In this document: one piece after another, positions 1 through 11,141 of the stretch | How positions within the stretch are numbered: position 1 is the stretch's first letter | Layout: each line of letters begins with the position of its first letter | Source: Quillaja saponaria | Taxonomy: Eukaryota > Streptophyta > Magnoliopsida > Fabales > Quillajaceae | Length of the DNA: 64,000 bases | Direction: 5' to 3' | Assembly: GCA_029379385.1 (NCBI GenBank) | Contig: CM055612.1 | Location: forward strand, 11,346,001-11,410,000 | Made by a program: the position numbers and the translations under genes | The notes under the pieces: generated by a model | Seen by the model: only the letters and a program-made list of their open reading frames with translations | What the model was told of the DNA's origin: nothing | Databases searched by the model: none

Positions 1-2538
1 TGAAACTATCCAAACTTGGGGTTTAGTCCAGTGTTCACTCTAACAATTATATCTTCCTCTAGGAAATTCCATATCCAATTTTCAAAATTTATTAAATACT
101 AGACACATGTAGCTTTATAATGGCATATCATTTGTAATTTTTAGATTTGTATATCAATACAGTTTATTTTTTGAGGTTGCATTAAATTCTACAAAATGCA
201 GGATTTTGGTAGCACTAACCTTACCTTAGTTAGGTAAACATAACTTTCTCTAGAAAAAAAGGAAATTTAATTCCATTTATTAGATTTATCAATAGACAAG
301 TATATATTTCTAGATAAGTATCATATACATTATTTGGATATGTATATTAATACAGCTAATTATTTAAAGTTTACTCATTTAGGCATTTCACAACCCCCTT
401 GGATCTATATTTATTTTTACTTACATACTTAATCAAATTTAATAAAACCAAGTTGAAATATTAACTTTAGGATGTTATCTAGCTTTCTTATTTAGAAACT
501 TTTCCTAAACTCAGTCTTGAACTCACTCGATTCTTCACACAAACAAAAATAGAGCACTCATAAAATTCCTGATTGCCAACCTTTGATTATGATATTTATA
601 GAATTCTCATACTTGGAAATTAAATTACTAAATCTCCAGTCTAGTGTTTCAATATGTTAGGAATAATTTTCATTAAGAGGTCCTAAGCTAATTTCATCCA
701 CAACCCCCAACAAAATCTTCCGGACTGACTAAAACTCATTAAAAATCTGGCATGAACCTAGCTGCAGTCTAGTAACTCTTATAACAAATATACTTGTAAC
801 CAAGTTATAAAATTTTGGAGACATTATCTCAAGACCCTAAGCTACACTTTCTCTTTTGGATTCTTAATTTAATTCAGCTCCAAAAGTAACCGAAACATAA
901 GATTTTTTTTAACCCATAAAATTTGGCTCTGCACCCCCTCAATACGTCTTAACTTTCATTTTCCAACACTTTACTCACAACTTACCATCTATTGTTTATG
1001 CTCACTACTCACTTTCATCAAATCCTTAACTCACTACATTAATCAATCATTCTTTACTCTTTATTCTTAGGCTTTATATTCAAATTCAATTAATGATTAA
1101 CTACCAAGATGCGATCCACTAAGTTCTATTCAAATTTTATTCATTATGATATAATTCGTTTCTTTGAGACTTTTTAGCAAATACCTTGAGGGCATCTTAT
1201 TTCATTCCATGAATATGTAGGTATATATATGTACATACCCCATAATTCAACACAAGTTTTCATCTACACACCATTCCAACAATTTCCTATATTACTTATA
1301 TTCTCAACAACATTCTACTTCATCCAAGTTTTTCTTACACATTAACTATCACCTATTTCATCACTTTAAAGTTCTAATCTCTGCATCCTTAATTCCCTAA
1401 ACTAATACTCAAACAAAACACTAAATAAAAATAATCATAACTCTCAAGGAAGCTTTGAATTACCACACCAAAGCTATCCAAAACCAGGTGGTGGCTGGAC
1501 TAAAATTATGGCTAAGAAGAGATCATTCGCTTCCAACTGTGGCAGCTTGCTCCTCCCTAATTCATTCCAAAGAGCTATAAAAAAAATTTCCTTAACAATT
1601 TACCCATTAGAGGGCTGAAAATAGGGCAAGTTAAGAGGGATTTAGCAGCTAGTAAAGATCCTTAGTGTTGCTGCCCACGGTCTACCTTTGGCTCCTTAGT
1701 GTTGCTACCCACGATCTACCTTTGCCTCCTACACCTACATGGTAACACATAAAGAGGAGCTGAGCTTCAAGCAAGATTAAAGAACAACTCTCTTTTGGTT
1801 ACTGCAAATCAGGGGCTGATGATGGCTGCCTTAACCTCACACATACTCACACACCTTGAAACTAAAGAAGGAATGGGCTACAAGGCAAGGATGAAGGTTT
1901 GAACTTCTTGGCTGCTGCAGACCAAAAATAGGGCTGCTCCTTATGATTTTATGATGAGGAAGGCAGCTCTTGGCTACCTAAAATTAAGGCCAAGCAAAGC
2001 AGGATGAACCAAGAATGATAGAGGGAGACATGGTTATAAGATGGAGGGCTTCACTTAGCTACAAGAAACTTGTCACGGCAAGGCAAGAAGGCATCATGTA
2101 GAAGACTCAAGAAGTAGGACACAAAATGGATAACAGAGGCGGTGGATGGATGAAAAAGGAAGGAAAAAAACAAAAAGGAAAGACTAAGGTCAACATAAGT
2201 CCATTTATTTTATATATATATATATAGATATATGAGTGGTATGGATTAACTCTTATTTCACACCTATATATACACATATACATTTACTTATTCCATTTAA
2301 TTTTTTTTTTGTGCATACTATGTTTCACACCTAGCTAAGAATATACATAGGACAAATTCTAAAAGAACTAAAGTCAAAGTCTTTTAAATTCATGGTGTAT
2401 AATTATTCTTGTTTTATACATATACATATCTATATACACATGTTTTAATTTTATTGTTATTTAATTAATTTGTTTATTTTGTAACATAAATTTATGCATT
2501 ACATGTAAAACTCAACTTCATTATGTTAGGTTATAACA
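1..2538 (+). repeat. LTR-A copy 1 (3' part of a giant LTR)
   Basis: The window opens inside a long repeat. Its first bases match positions near 8247 and 52337, which lie inside two other copies of the same family. It ends in GTTATAACA at 2530-2538, the same end as the complete copies at 10666 and 53981. The 5' half lies outside the window, so no target-site duplication can be checked. No primer-binding site follows the end, so this is a solo LTR or a 3' LTR, not a 5' LTR. It contains AT-rich noncoding sequence and a short TA microsatellite near 2210-2230. The family assignment is by direct comparison with the other copies; calling it an LTR rests on the TG/TA...CA ends and 5-bp duplications of those copies. 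Confidence 0.75.
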
Positions 2539-3117
2539 GTAGGGAATCATGTGGTAAATCAATTGCCAGATATTAGACACGGTGGAAACTATTCGTCCAC
2601 ATCTGCCTAATTGGTGTTAATTTGAATGACAATTGAAGGCAAGAATCCAATTGCATCAAACTGAAACATGTGAGGACCTAATTGCAGCAATTGAAGCATT
2701 AGGGACTAAATTGAACCTAGATTTAAATTATATGAACCAAAAGTGTAATTAAGCTTAACACAAATAAATACAAATTGCTATTTTTTTATATAAAAAAAAA
2801 AACTCAATCAATCATATAACAATTTTTACATGGTCAATAAATTCAATTTAAAAACTCATGTATGCAGAAGACCTAAATAAAAATAATTTTTATCATCCTT
2901 TATTTATTTCCTTTTCTTATTAAGTTGAAATATTTTTTATCTTCGTGAATTTGGTTTGTTTTTACTTCAATTGCTTTTTTTTCCCTTGCATCAAAGGATT
3001 TCTGTAATTTTTTTTTAATTGCCCTACCTTAAAAAAAAATTAGGAAAAATGAGATATCTTTCTTCAGTTTTCAAAAATGGGCTGACTAAATCTGTATCAT
3101 TATTGGAGTTGAATTGA
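2539..3117. other. AT-rich intergenic stretch, nothing recognised
   Basis: Sequence 3' of LTR-A copy 1. It is AT-rich with homopolymer runs. I see no open frame, RNA gene or repeat match elsewhere in the window. Confidence 0.5.
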
Positions 3118-3300
3118 GAATGTACTAATTAGTTCAATTGATAAAATCAATTTGCTTTGATACCAACGACTTGAGATCGAATCTATGGGATAGAAGAGAG
3201 CTACCTCATTATAGCTCATAGACACAATGAACGATAAGAAATATTTGACTTTTATAATAACGAGCATATAGCCCGTGTAAATGCATATTGTATTTTAAAT
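3118..3300 (+). mobile_element. tRNA-derived SINE candidate
   Basis: A short stretch has the two internal RNA polymerase III promoter boxes in the right order and spacing. An A-box-like TAGTTCAATTGATAAAATC lies near 3129-3148, and a B-box-like GAGATCGAATC lies about 35 bp downstream near 3172-3182. The body runs on for about 120 bp to an AT-rich tail. This is the layout of plant tRNA-derived SINEs. I could not find convincing flanking target-site duplications, so the ends are approximate. It could instead be a degraded tRNA pseudogene. Confidence 0.45.
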
Positions 3301-4542
3301 TATCTATTACTTTTTAAGAAATAAAATTATAGTGACCAAAAAAATTTTAATTTTAAATTTTTTTTGTCCAATCATTTTCAATTATCTTCTTTCAAATAAT
3401 TAATAAAATTCAAACATAAGGAAAGACATAAATATGACATTAAGAAATGTTTTTCAAGAACTATGAAATAAATTTCATATTAGGGTAAGAAATCAAAATA
3501 GTAATAACAATAACAACACATTGAAACTTTTTATTCAAAACGGTAAAACACCAAAACTTAACTAAATTTCTTTTACATAATTACTTGTAGTTTGCTTGAT
3601 TCTTACTTTATTCATCTATAATAATGAGAACATTGATACACTATTATAACAAACTAAGCCAGAGCAAAATGAACCAATCAAATTTCAATAAAATGTAACA
3701 TAAGTTCTTTACTATAATTTTTTTTCCACATCATTATATTAAACAATAATTTTTTAATAATATTAGTTATAAGAAGATTTTTTTTTTCTAATTAATAAAA
3801 TTATAAAATTATCTCCTATATTTTTTTTTTCTAACTATATAATAAATATCTCATTAATACTTAAAAAACCTTTTCTTCTTTATTAATTATCACAATCTTT
3901 TAAAAAATTTAACTATTCACTCTAACATTTTTCTTATTCTCATCATTTATGTTTTTCTACTATTCAAATTCCAACTTCACAATATAAATAACTTCTCGTT
4001 TTAATCATTCTCATGCATTGCAAGTGATTGAAACAGGAGAAGCATGGTTACTTTGAAAATTGAGAACTTTGTCATCACCTTCATGAACCTAAATCTTAGA
4101 GATAGTTAAAAGGTAATAATGTTATTTTTTTTTAATGATGAAATTTGAGAAGTTAATGAACGATTTTTTCTAAAATAAAAAATTCAGCAATGTGATTAGT
4201 GTTTATCCATGTTCAAATATATTATCTACAATTATAAAAAATTTGACAATACATTGTTTACTGTAATTTTTTAACTAATATGTTTTCTTTTCATCTTTCT
4301 CAAGAATTTGCAATGTCATATTTACATCTGTATGATTGGATTCAATTTAAAGTGGCTTTTTGAGAGGTATCTCAAAAATCACAGTCAATTAATCCATTTT
4401 TCTAAATAGTATTGTTTCTTAATGTATTCTATTTATTGAGATTCCTTTAGTTGTTTTGACAATATCTAGAACCAGTTTTTTGCCTCATACCTATTATTTT
4501 CACTTTCATGGCTTGATGATTATTTTATTTATTTTGATGTGT
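3301..4542. other. AT-rich intergenic stretch, nothing recognised
   Basis: Very AT-rich DNA with many T and A runs. No coding frame, RNA gene or internal repeat was recognised. A (TA)n run at about 4560-4576 lies just inside the next element. Confidence 0.4.
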
Positions 4543-4733
4543 TAACATGTAGTAAAATACATATATATATATATATGTGACTGAGATGATTTGATTACAT
4601 AAAGAAGGGCTATATATGTAGGCTATACAAATTGACCTAACATAATGAACCTAGCCTAATATAAGACTAAGTACAATAATCAATCATAAATCATGGGGTA
4701 TTAATCATGGGCCGTAATATACTTTAACTCACC
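4543..4733 (-). repeat. TRIM-1 terminal repeat (3' LTR on minus strand)
   Basis: Left direct repeat of TRIM-1, homologous to 5331-5495. It contains a TA microsatellite and about 12 extra bp near its right side compared with its partner. Confidence 0.55.
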
Positions 4734-4822
4734 CCTTAAACTCAAGTTGGTTGACTCGAAAATAGCTTGAGTTTGAAAATCAAATTGATGAAGTGTCTCC
4801 CGTAGATAAAGAACTTGTTCTG

Positions 4823-4989
4823 GTACATATGAGGCAGCATAATATAGGTAGGGGGATAGTGCTTCCCTAAGCCATGTTCAGGTATGTCTCACACAGAGCT
4901 ATCCAAGTACATATGACGTATAATAGGTAGAGAGATTGTACTTTCCTAAGCCATGTTTAGGGATGTCTCACGAAGAGTAGTTTGAGTAC
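4823..4989. repeat. Two-copy tandem duplication inside TRIM-1
   Basis: Two adjacent diverged copies with a period of 84 bp begin GTACATATGA at 4823 and 4907. Both contain CCTAAGCCATGTT and ATGTCTCAC. It is an internal feature of the TRIM-like element, with no coding meaning seen. Confidence 0.65.
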
Positions 4990-5330
4990 GTGCTCAGGGA
5001 CATATGAATACATATAAGGGAAGCTTGAAAGTAGGACGATAAGATCTATTGATTGGTTGGGATGGTCAGATAAGGGGAGCTAATATTAAGCTCAAATCTT
5101 GGATCATATCTGATTTGGAGGATTTTGTATTTGGATTCGTTATGTAATCAAACATGCATTGTAATGAAATAACAAGATAGAAAAGGGATATATATATATA
5201 TATTCAATATCATAGAGAGGAGTCAATGGCTAGAAGAAAGCAAATAGGTGGTGAGGTTGAGGTGGGGGTTACCATTAGTGGTCTCAACCCCTTAGAAAAA
5301 ACTTTTAGAAAACCTATGCTTTGATACCAA

Positions 5331-5495
5331 CTTGAATCTAATGATGATTTTATATTATATGTGAATGAGATGATTTGATTATATAGAGAAAGCATGTATA
5401 TATAGGTTGTATAAGTTGACCTAGCATAACGAACCTATCCTACTATAAGACTAAGTACAATAATCAAGCATAAATCATAAGCTGTAATATACTCT
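5331..5495 (-). repeat. TRIM-1 terminal repeat (5' LTR on minus strand)
   Basis: Right direct repeat of TRIM-1. Its minus-strand end abuts the TTGGTATCAAAGC primer-binding motif, which sets the element's orientation. Confidence 0.55.
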
Positions 5496-6482
5496 TACTA
5501 AGAAAGCACTAATAACAAAGAATAAGAAAAGAAAACTCACTAAGAATACTTGTCTTAAGAGAAGTTATATAATTGTTAGAATGTTGAATATTAATAGTAT
5601 GTCCTAAAGCTAACGATATATGATGTTGTGGCATATTATTTTGTGTACAATCATATTGATATTACTATAATATTAACATTATTTTAATTGAATAAGTGAC
5701 AAACAATATAATGTATAAGAGTTTTCAATTAACCAACATGAGCCCAAAAAATTAAAACAATGGAAATAAGCATCTTGATGAGATCACGCTAATAAGATGT
5801 ATTTTCTTTAAGGCATTAGTGAATTTGGATACAACAATACATATCTAATTGGCTCAAAAACTTGGGAGTGACTGATTTCATAGTATACAAGGTACTAAAA
5901 CAAATATGTAGGTGCTTATTATAGAATGAGTTCACCAAACTGACTCGACTGAAAATACCTATGTGGAGTTTATTTACATGCCTATAGGTTGTTCTCATGT
6001 TACATTGTGCAAATAATTCTTTGACTTGAGGCATCATAATTATCTTGTATGTAAGTCATTACACTTTGATACTATTTCTAATTCTATTAATGAGTCACCT
6101 AAGAAGTAATAATTAGGTATAGTCACTTATATATGGAGGTATGTAACTGCGCAATAAAGATATACACTAGAAACACAAATAAAGTACTAGAATTTGCTAG
6201 ATCATATGCTAGTTATAGGTATATACTACTATTCTTTTAAGTTTTAAGAGGTGAAACACAAATAATTGTTCGAAATCAAGGCATTAATTTTAATTAAGGG
6301 TAATCGATCAAAAGAGAGAGAACGGATAAAAACTACTAATTAGTAAAGATCCCATTAAATTAGAAATTCTTTTCATATTTAATTAAGGAAAAATTAGTTT
6401 TTTAAATAATCTATCATTTAAGAAGATGTGGATTTAGAATTCTTAGCTGTGGAAATAACAACTAGCTACATGACTTATTTAG

Positions 6483-6490
6483 TATAAAAT
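6483..6490 (+). promoter_or_regulatory. TATA box of peptide gene copy A
   Basis: TATAAAAT lies 140 bp upstream of the copy-A ATG, in a stretch conserved with copy B, where the same box has nearly the same spacing (about 142 bp). The conservation supports a real core promoter, though this gene copy is dead. Confidence 0.5.
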
Positions 6491-6863
6491 ATAGGCATAT
6501 GTTTAATACAAAACTTCAGGATTTGAGTTTAATTATACATCTCTTCTCTTATATTATAAATTGTAGAAAGGAAAAACTCACTAAACCTATTAATTTTAGT
6601 TTGCAGCCAATTCATAAACTACATGACAATGGAGAAGTAGGCTTCTTTCAAATTGACTTCCATTCTCTTCATTTTATTTGTAGCAATATGTTGGTCATCT
6701 CTCTTATTAACATACATATGTAAACATACAAAGTTATATAATAAATATTTATTTTTGTATTGCAGGCTTATCATTCTCAAAGCATGTGCCTTGGGTTAAA
6801 GCAAGATTATGGCATGAAAAGCAATGTGCTAATGATAGTGATTGCACCTCCGTAAATGTAAAA

Positions 6864-9800
6864 TATCACACCTCTCATGGAGGCATGACTAGCCGAAAGA
6901 TTGGATAACCAAACCTCTGTAACCTTGACTTTACCATAACTGAACATATGTGACTATTGACTAAAACAATAAATAAAGACAAATTTTATAAGACAAGAGT
7001 TAGCTGTAAAAGCTTGTTTACTGAAACAAATAACAATTATTGAAAATTTCAGCAGAGCCTCCTTGTAATATGGAAGTTGCCTTAAAATACAAACAAGTAC
7101 AACTTTTTTTTTTCACAACAATGACGTAAAGACACTAAGGAGCTCCACTCCATCCACTTCATAAACAAGATAAATAACTAGCCTATTACATCATACAAAA
7201 TTTGACATTCATAGTTCTAGTGTGACTGCAAACTTTCATCTTTTGACTTCAAGGTTGAGATTTTGAAAAGTTACCTTGCTGCCAAACATTCGGTAAGTCC
7301 AATATCAATAGTTGTTGTCCAGTGCGATCTTGATCCTAAAAAAAAATCAACAAAGAGAGGGATGAGTCCTACGGACTCCGTGAGTGGAAAAGAGTACCCA
7401 AAGGGTACTTGCATCACCCAATACAAGTATATAAAATATTTAGTCAATTAATATCAGGTAACAATGTACATGTCTTAATTCAAAATACAAGTAAACATTT
7501 GTACTTTTCATAAATTCATAACTTATATGATTCATAGGACACTAAATTAATTAGAGCAATCATAGCGTACAAAACAAACAAAGGGCCAATTGAGTAACCC
7601 AGTCCCGCATAACAGTATAACCCCTACCGGACATTTACGCGCTCGCACAACAGATTAATCTCCGTACATAATCCATCCCACCGGGGCTAAGCAATTAAAT
7701 TTTTTTAAAAACATATATCCTAGGTGTACCTGGATCTCAGTTCAGGAAATAAAAATAATTTCTTAGAAAAATTTCAATTTGTTGGTCCTTATCAACCACA
7801 AACAATTTTAAACAAACATGATTCAAATAACCCACTAAAACATTGCACTTGCACATTTATTTAAATACACATAAAATTACACATAATAATCTAGCGCCTA
7901 AAGGCAACAATTAACCACTCACTGATTTGAAATTCATGTTTGTTACTTCCTCTTGAGCTCACATATTTCATCAGGTCCACATTAAGATTCGGAACTGAAA
8001 TTCATAGTTCTAAATAATACTTAGTTCATAAACGTTATGGTTATAATCTTTTAACTACTAAGCTTAGATATCAACTTATATAAGTTTCTTTATGAGAATT
8101 CTCTACTAAGCCATTACATGTTAACTAGTATAAATTGTACTTTATGTGGCAAGATTGATAATACAGAGACATTTTAGATGTCTTGACAATGCTTAAGGTA
8201 GAAGAAACAATTAGAAAAGACAGAAAACACTATTGAGTTAGAAATGTTGAAACTGTCCAAACTTGGGGTTTGAACTAGTGTTCACTCTAACAGTCATATC
8301 TTTCTTTAGAAAATTCCAAATTCAGTTTCGTAAAATTTATTAAATACTAGACACATGTAGCTTTATAATGATATATCATTTGTAATTTTTAGATTTATAT
8401 ATCAATACAGTTTATTTTTTGAAGTTGCATTAAATTTTGCAAAATGCAGGATTTTTGCAGCATTGACCTTATCTTAGTTAATTGAACATAATTTTCTCTA
8501 GGAAAAAGGAAATCTAATTCCGTTTATTGGATTTATTAATAGACAAATATATCTTTCTATATAAGTATCATATGTATTATTTGAATGTTTATATTAGTAC
8601 AGTTAATTATTTAAAATTTACTTATTTTGGCATTTTCACAACCCCCTTGGATATATATTTATTTTCACTTACATACTTAACCAAATTTAATAATATCAAG
8701 TCTAAACATTATCTTTAGGACGTTAACTACCTTTCTTATTTAGAAAATTCTCTTAAAATCTGCCTTGAGCTTATTTACTTGTTATCCGTAAGTAATGTAA
8801 CATTTAAGATGGTCTAGATCTTAGATAGACAGCATTCGAAAATTCTTCTGGAATACTTGTCTAACATTGAACCAAAACACTATCGAAGCTAAGCTCTAAA
8901 ATAAGCATTGGAGAACATGTTTCTTTCCATTTCTATTTCCTTGACTTTGACAAATGTACTATCAACTGAAAGGAAGACCAATTAAAATCAAATATTTATT
9001 TCTTCTAATCATATAATCAATGCCTCAAATGTTCTATTTTCCTATTACTTTATCTATTGTGTTCATGAAAATGAACCAGAGGGTGCTCATAATTGTAGAC
9101 AAATATTATTATCAAGCTTGACCCTATTTAGTACAAACTGGCCAAACCGAGCCTTACTTGTAGCCCTAATAGCTTACTTCATTTGCACCTCCTAAGCTTA
9201 TTGTATACTCCTTTAATTTTTTTTCTTAAATATTATAGACTAGAAACAAAACAAAACAGAAGTAGGTCACTAAAGAGGCTCACCAAGTCCTCAAGCTGCA
9301 ATACTGATCAATTGGCCTCCAATGTACTTGATTGGAAATCAGTAACATTAATTCTTAGGTGAGAGGAATCAGGAGTATAAATGTAGAACAAAAACTGTCA
9401 CAAAGGAAAAGAACCGTAAGCTGCCTACTCCACTTTGGGTTTACCAAATATGGGAACAAAGTACACAAACCCCATAGTCTATTAAGTGTTTTCCATTTTT
9501 ACTTTCAGCTCAAAAATTATCAAAGTGGCAGAAGAGAACTTTGAGTCAGATTCTATCTTAATAACCAAACAGGATAAAAGTCAACTCCATACAAAAACTG
9601 TTATATATATTTTTGTTAAGGTACCAGCAGCAGCTTCCAGACATTAACCCATAGCAAGGGCTTCTAATGCACCAAGCATACTGCCATAACCAAATTATTG
9701 TAGATCTTTGCTGCCTAATAATAATCCAAGCTAAAACTATCAAGTAGTTCCATGATATTACTGTAATAATAATATAGATGGCTTCTTTTGGACAAAATAA

Positions 9801-10666
9801 GCTAGTTTGAGAGACATCAACAATGAAGAGCAGAAAATATTTTTAATTACCTATATTAGGCTATTAGCTAGCTGCCTTCAATTGGACTGAAATTCAGCTC
9901 CCTAACTCCCCTACACTAGCTCTTACAGACTACAAGAGGGAAAACAGAAGATAACTTACCAATTACTTGAACTTAGAAGCCAGAAATGGAGGATCTCACG
10001 GCTACCAACAAGAAAAACAAAGAAGTAAACAATAACAGGACATAAGCAGAGACAAACTTTTTGAAGAAAAGTGAGGCCAATTAGCAAAAAGCTTACAGTA
10101 AGATTGAGTGAAAGAGTTAGAGGTTGAGGGAGGCTCTCCTCAACAATAGATAAAATAAAAAAAATAAATAAAAGGGATGAGAGCTCTAGAAAAGCTCTGC
10201 AGCAAAACAGGAAGGAAAGGAAAAAAAAAAAAAAAAAGGATAAACAGGGACTAACCAAAGTCAATGGACAAAAGAAAATTAACAAGCGTCAGGGATAGTG
10301 GAATTTGTAGGAAAATCAGCCAAAGAATAAAATAAATGAACCAAGAAAATATAAGGTCAAAGTCAAAAGTTTAGAAAATATGTGGTGTGTATTAATCTTA
10401 TACATATAAATATATATATATATATATAAATATCTATCTAAATGTTTTTCCAATTTCCTTTTTGTTTACACGTTTGTTGCACGCATAAATAAAATTACAC
10501 ATGTTAATTTCAAGTTCTAAGTTAACCAATGACACAGTGAAAATTAATTTTCTAATTACATATATATATGTACAATATACACAAGTATTTATTTATTTTA
10601 TTCACCTATTCACACAAATTAAGTATGAACCTTCTAAAATGTATATTAAAATATCAAGTTATAACA
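6864..10666 (+). mobile_element. LTR-A copy 2, complete solo LTR with TSD
   Basis: Starts TATCACACCTC and ends GTTATAACA, flanked by the 5-bp direct duplication TAAAA (6859-6863 and 10667-10671). It is 3,803 bp long. Removing it and one TAAAA rejoins exon 2 of peptide gene copy A in the register of copy B, which confirms both borders. It has no internal retrotransposon region or coding domains, so it is a solo LTR left by recombination between two LTRs. It is about 800 bp longer than the 3,007-bp copy at 50975. The sequence from about 8770 to 10200 does not align with that copy and may be an insertion or a diverged subfamily. The first base pair of the canonical TG end is TA here. Confidence 0.85.
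7364..7378 (+). other. Short hairpin conserved in LTR-A copies
   Basis: GAGTCC-TAC-GGACTC forms a perfect 6-bp stem. A related motif sits at the same place in the copies near 32820 and 51465, followed in each by GTGAGT and an A-rich stretch. Function unknown; it does not match the catalytic core of a hammerhead ribozyme. Confidence 0.4.
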
Positions 10667-11141
10667 TAAAACCTTGTTCAAATCTAAAAGGACCTCTTCA
10701 ATGCTACAATGGCAATTACACATGCTCTAAAGCGTTAAGCATCAATAATTATCAAAATCAGTGCACAAGTACCCTTGACTACATTCACCTGAATGTATCT
10801 ATCAATTAGTTTGGTATGATAGTGGTGTTTGCATATGCATTCCAATATAATTAGTAGTCATTTGGTTCCATAAGTTGAAGTTGTTTATCGATCTGTAAAT
10901 GCTTTCTCAATTATGATATTCAGAACAAAATGTGCCTAACTAGGCACAAGTCATTAAAGTGACATATCAATTTTTTGTTTTTTTGTTTTTTACATAACGA
11001 AGCATATATCGTTAAAGCATCATAATATCTTTTTTGATATGACAGAGCATATATAGTAACTCAAAAAGTATGTCACTTTAAGAAATTTATAAAATTCATA
11101 TCTTTGATACTTCTTAAAAAAATAAAAACCGAAATATTTTT

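Larger units (their letters stand above)
4543..5495 (-). mobile_element. TRIM-like non-autonomous LTR retrotransposon (TRIM-1)
   Basis: Two diverged direct repeats of about 165-190 bp flank an internal region of about 600 bp. They share GATGATTTGATTA and, near the far end, GACTAAGTACAATAATCAA. Read on the minus strand, the repeat at 5331-5495 is directly followed by TTGGTATCAAAGC (plus-strand 5318-5330), which matches the initiator-Met tRNA primer-binding site of plant LTR elements. A purine-rich AAGGGGTGAG precedes the other repeat on that strand. Size, short terminal repeats and lack of coding capacity fit a TRIM. No clear target-site duplication was found and the repeats differ noticeably, so this is an old insertion. 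Outer ends are uncertain by about 10 bp. Confidence 0.6.
6623..10842 (+). pseudogene. Secreted cysteine-rich peptide gene, copy A (broken)
   Basis: Paralog of the open gene at 28083-28495. Exon 1 is 6623-6689. It starts ATGACAATGGAG like copy B but has an in-frame TAG at 6638-6640, in the signal-peptide region. The intron runs 6690-6765 with GT...AG ends. Exon 2 starts at 6766, is cut after 6863 by a 3.8-kb solo LTR, and resumes after the target-site duplication at 10672. The first half of exon 2 keeps two cysteines in the pattern C-x5-C (around 6834 and 6852) that copy B has lost to tyrosine. The second half has lost several cysteines that copy B keeps, and the stop at the copy-B position is gone. 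It is not functional. The family resembles defensin-like or late-nodulin/NCR-type secreted peptides by cysteine spacing only. Confidence 0.75.
5500..11141 (+). repeat. Segmental duplication, copy A
   Basis: From about 5500 to 6863 and again from 10667 to 11141, this segment aligns with 27020-28776 (copy B), including a small cysteine-rich peptide gene with its promoter and 3' flank. The two parts in copy A are separated by a solo LTR. Copy A also carries about 175 bp near 6265-6438 that copy B lacks. Both copies are followed directly by a Tat-family LTR (11142 and 28777), so the Tat element was part of the duplicated unit. Confidence 0.75.

Noticed and set aside
5210..6037. Open frames at 5210-5395 and 5816-6037
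   Set aside because: The first is antisense inside TRIM-1 and the second lies in the peptide gene's upstream flank. Neither has a domain, and copy B does not conserve the second frame.
7364..7400. Hammerhead ribozyme in LTR-A
   Set aside because: GATGAG and a GC stem look similar, but the CUGAUGA core and the GAAAC partner are not both present in any copy.
9956..10285. 109-codon hydrophobic frame on the minus strand
   Set aside because: It lies in LTR-A copy 2 and is produced by a long A run and purine-rich DNA read in antisense. It is not conserved in other LTR-A copies.
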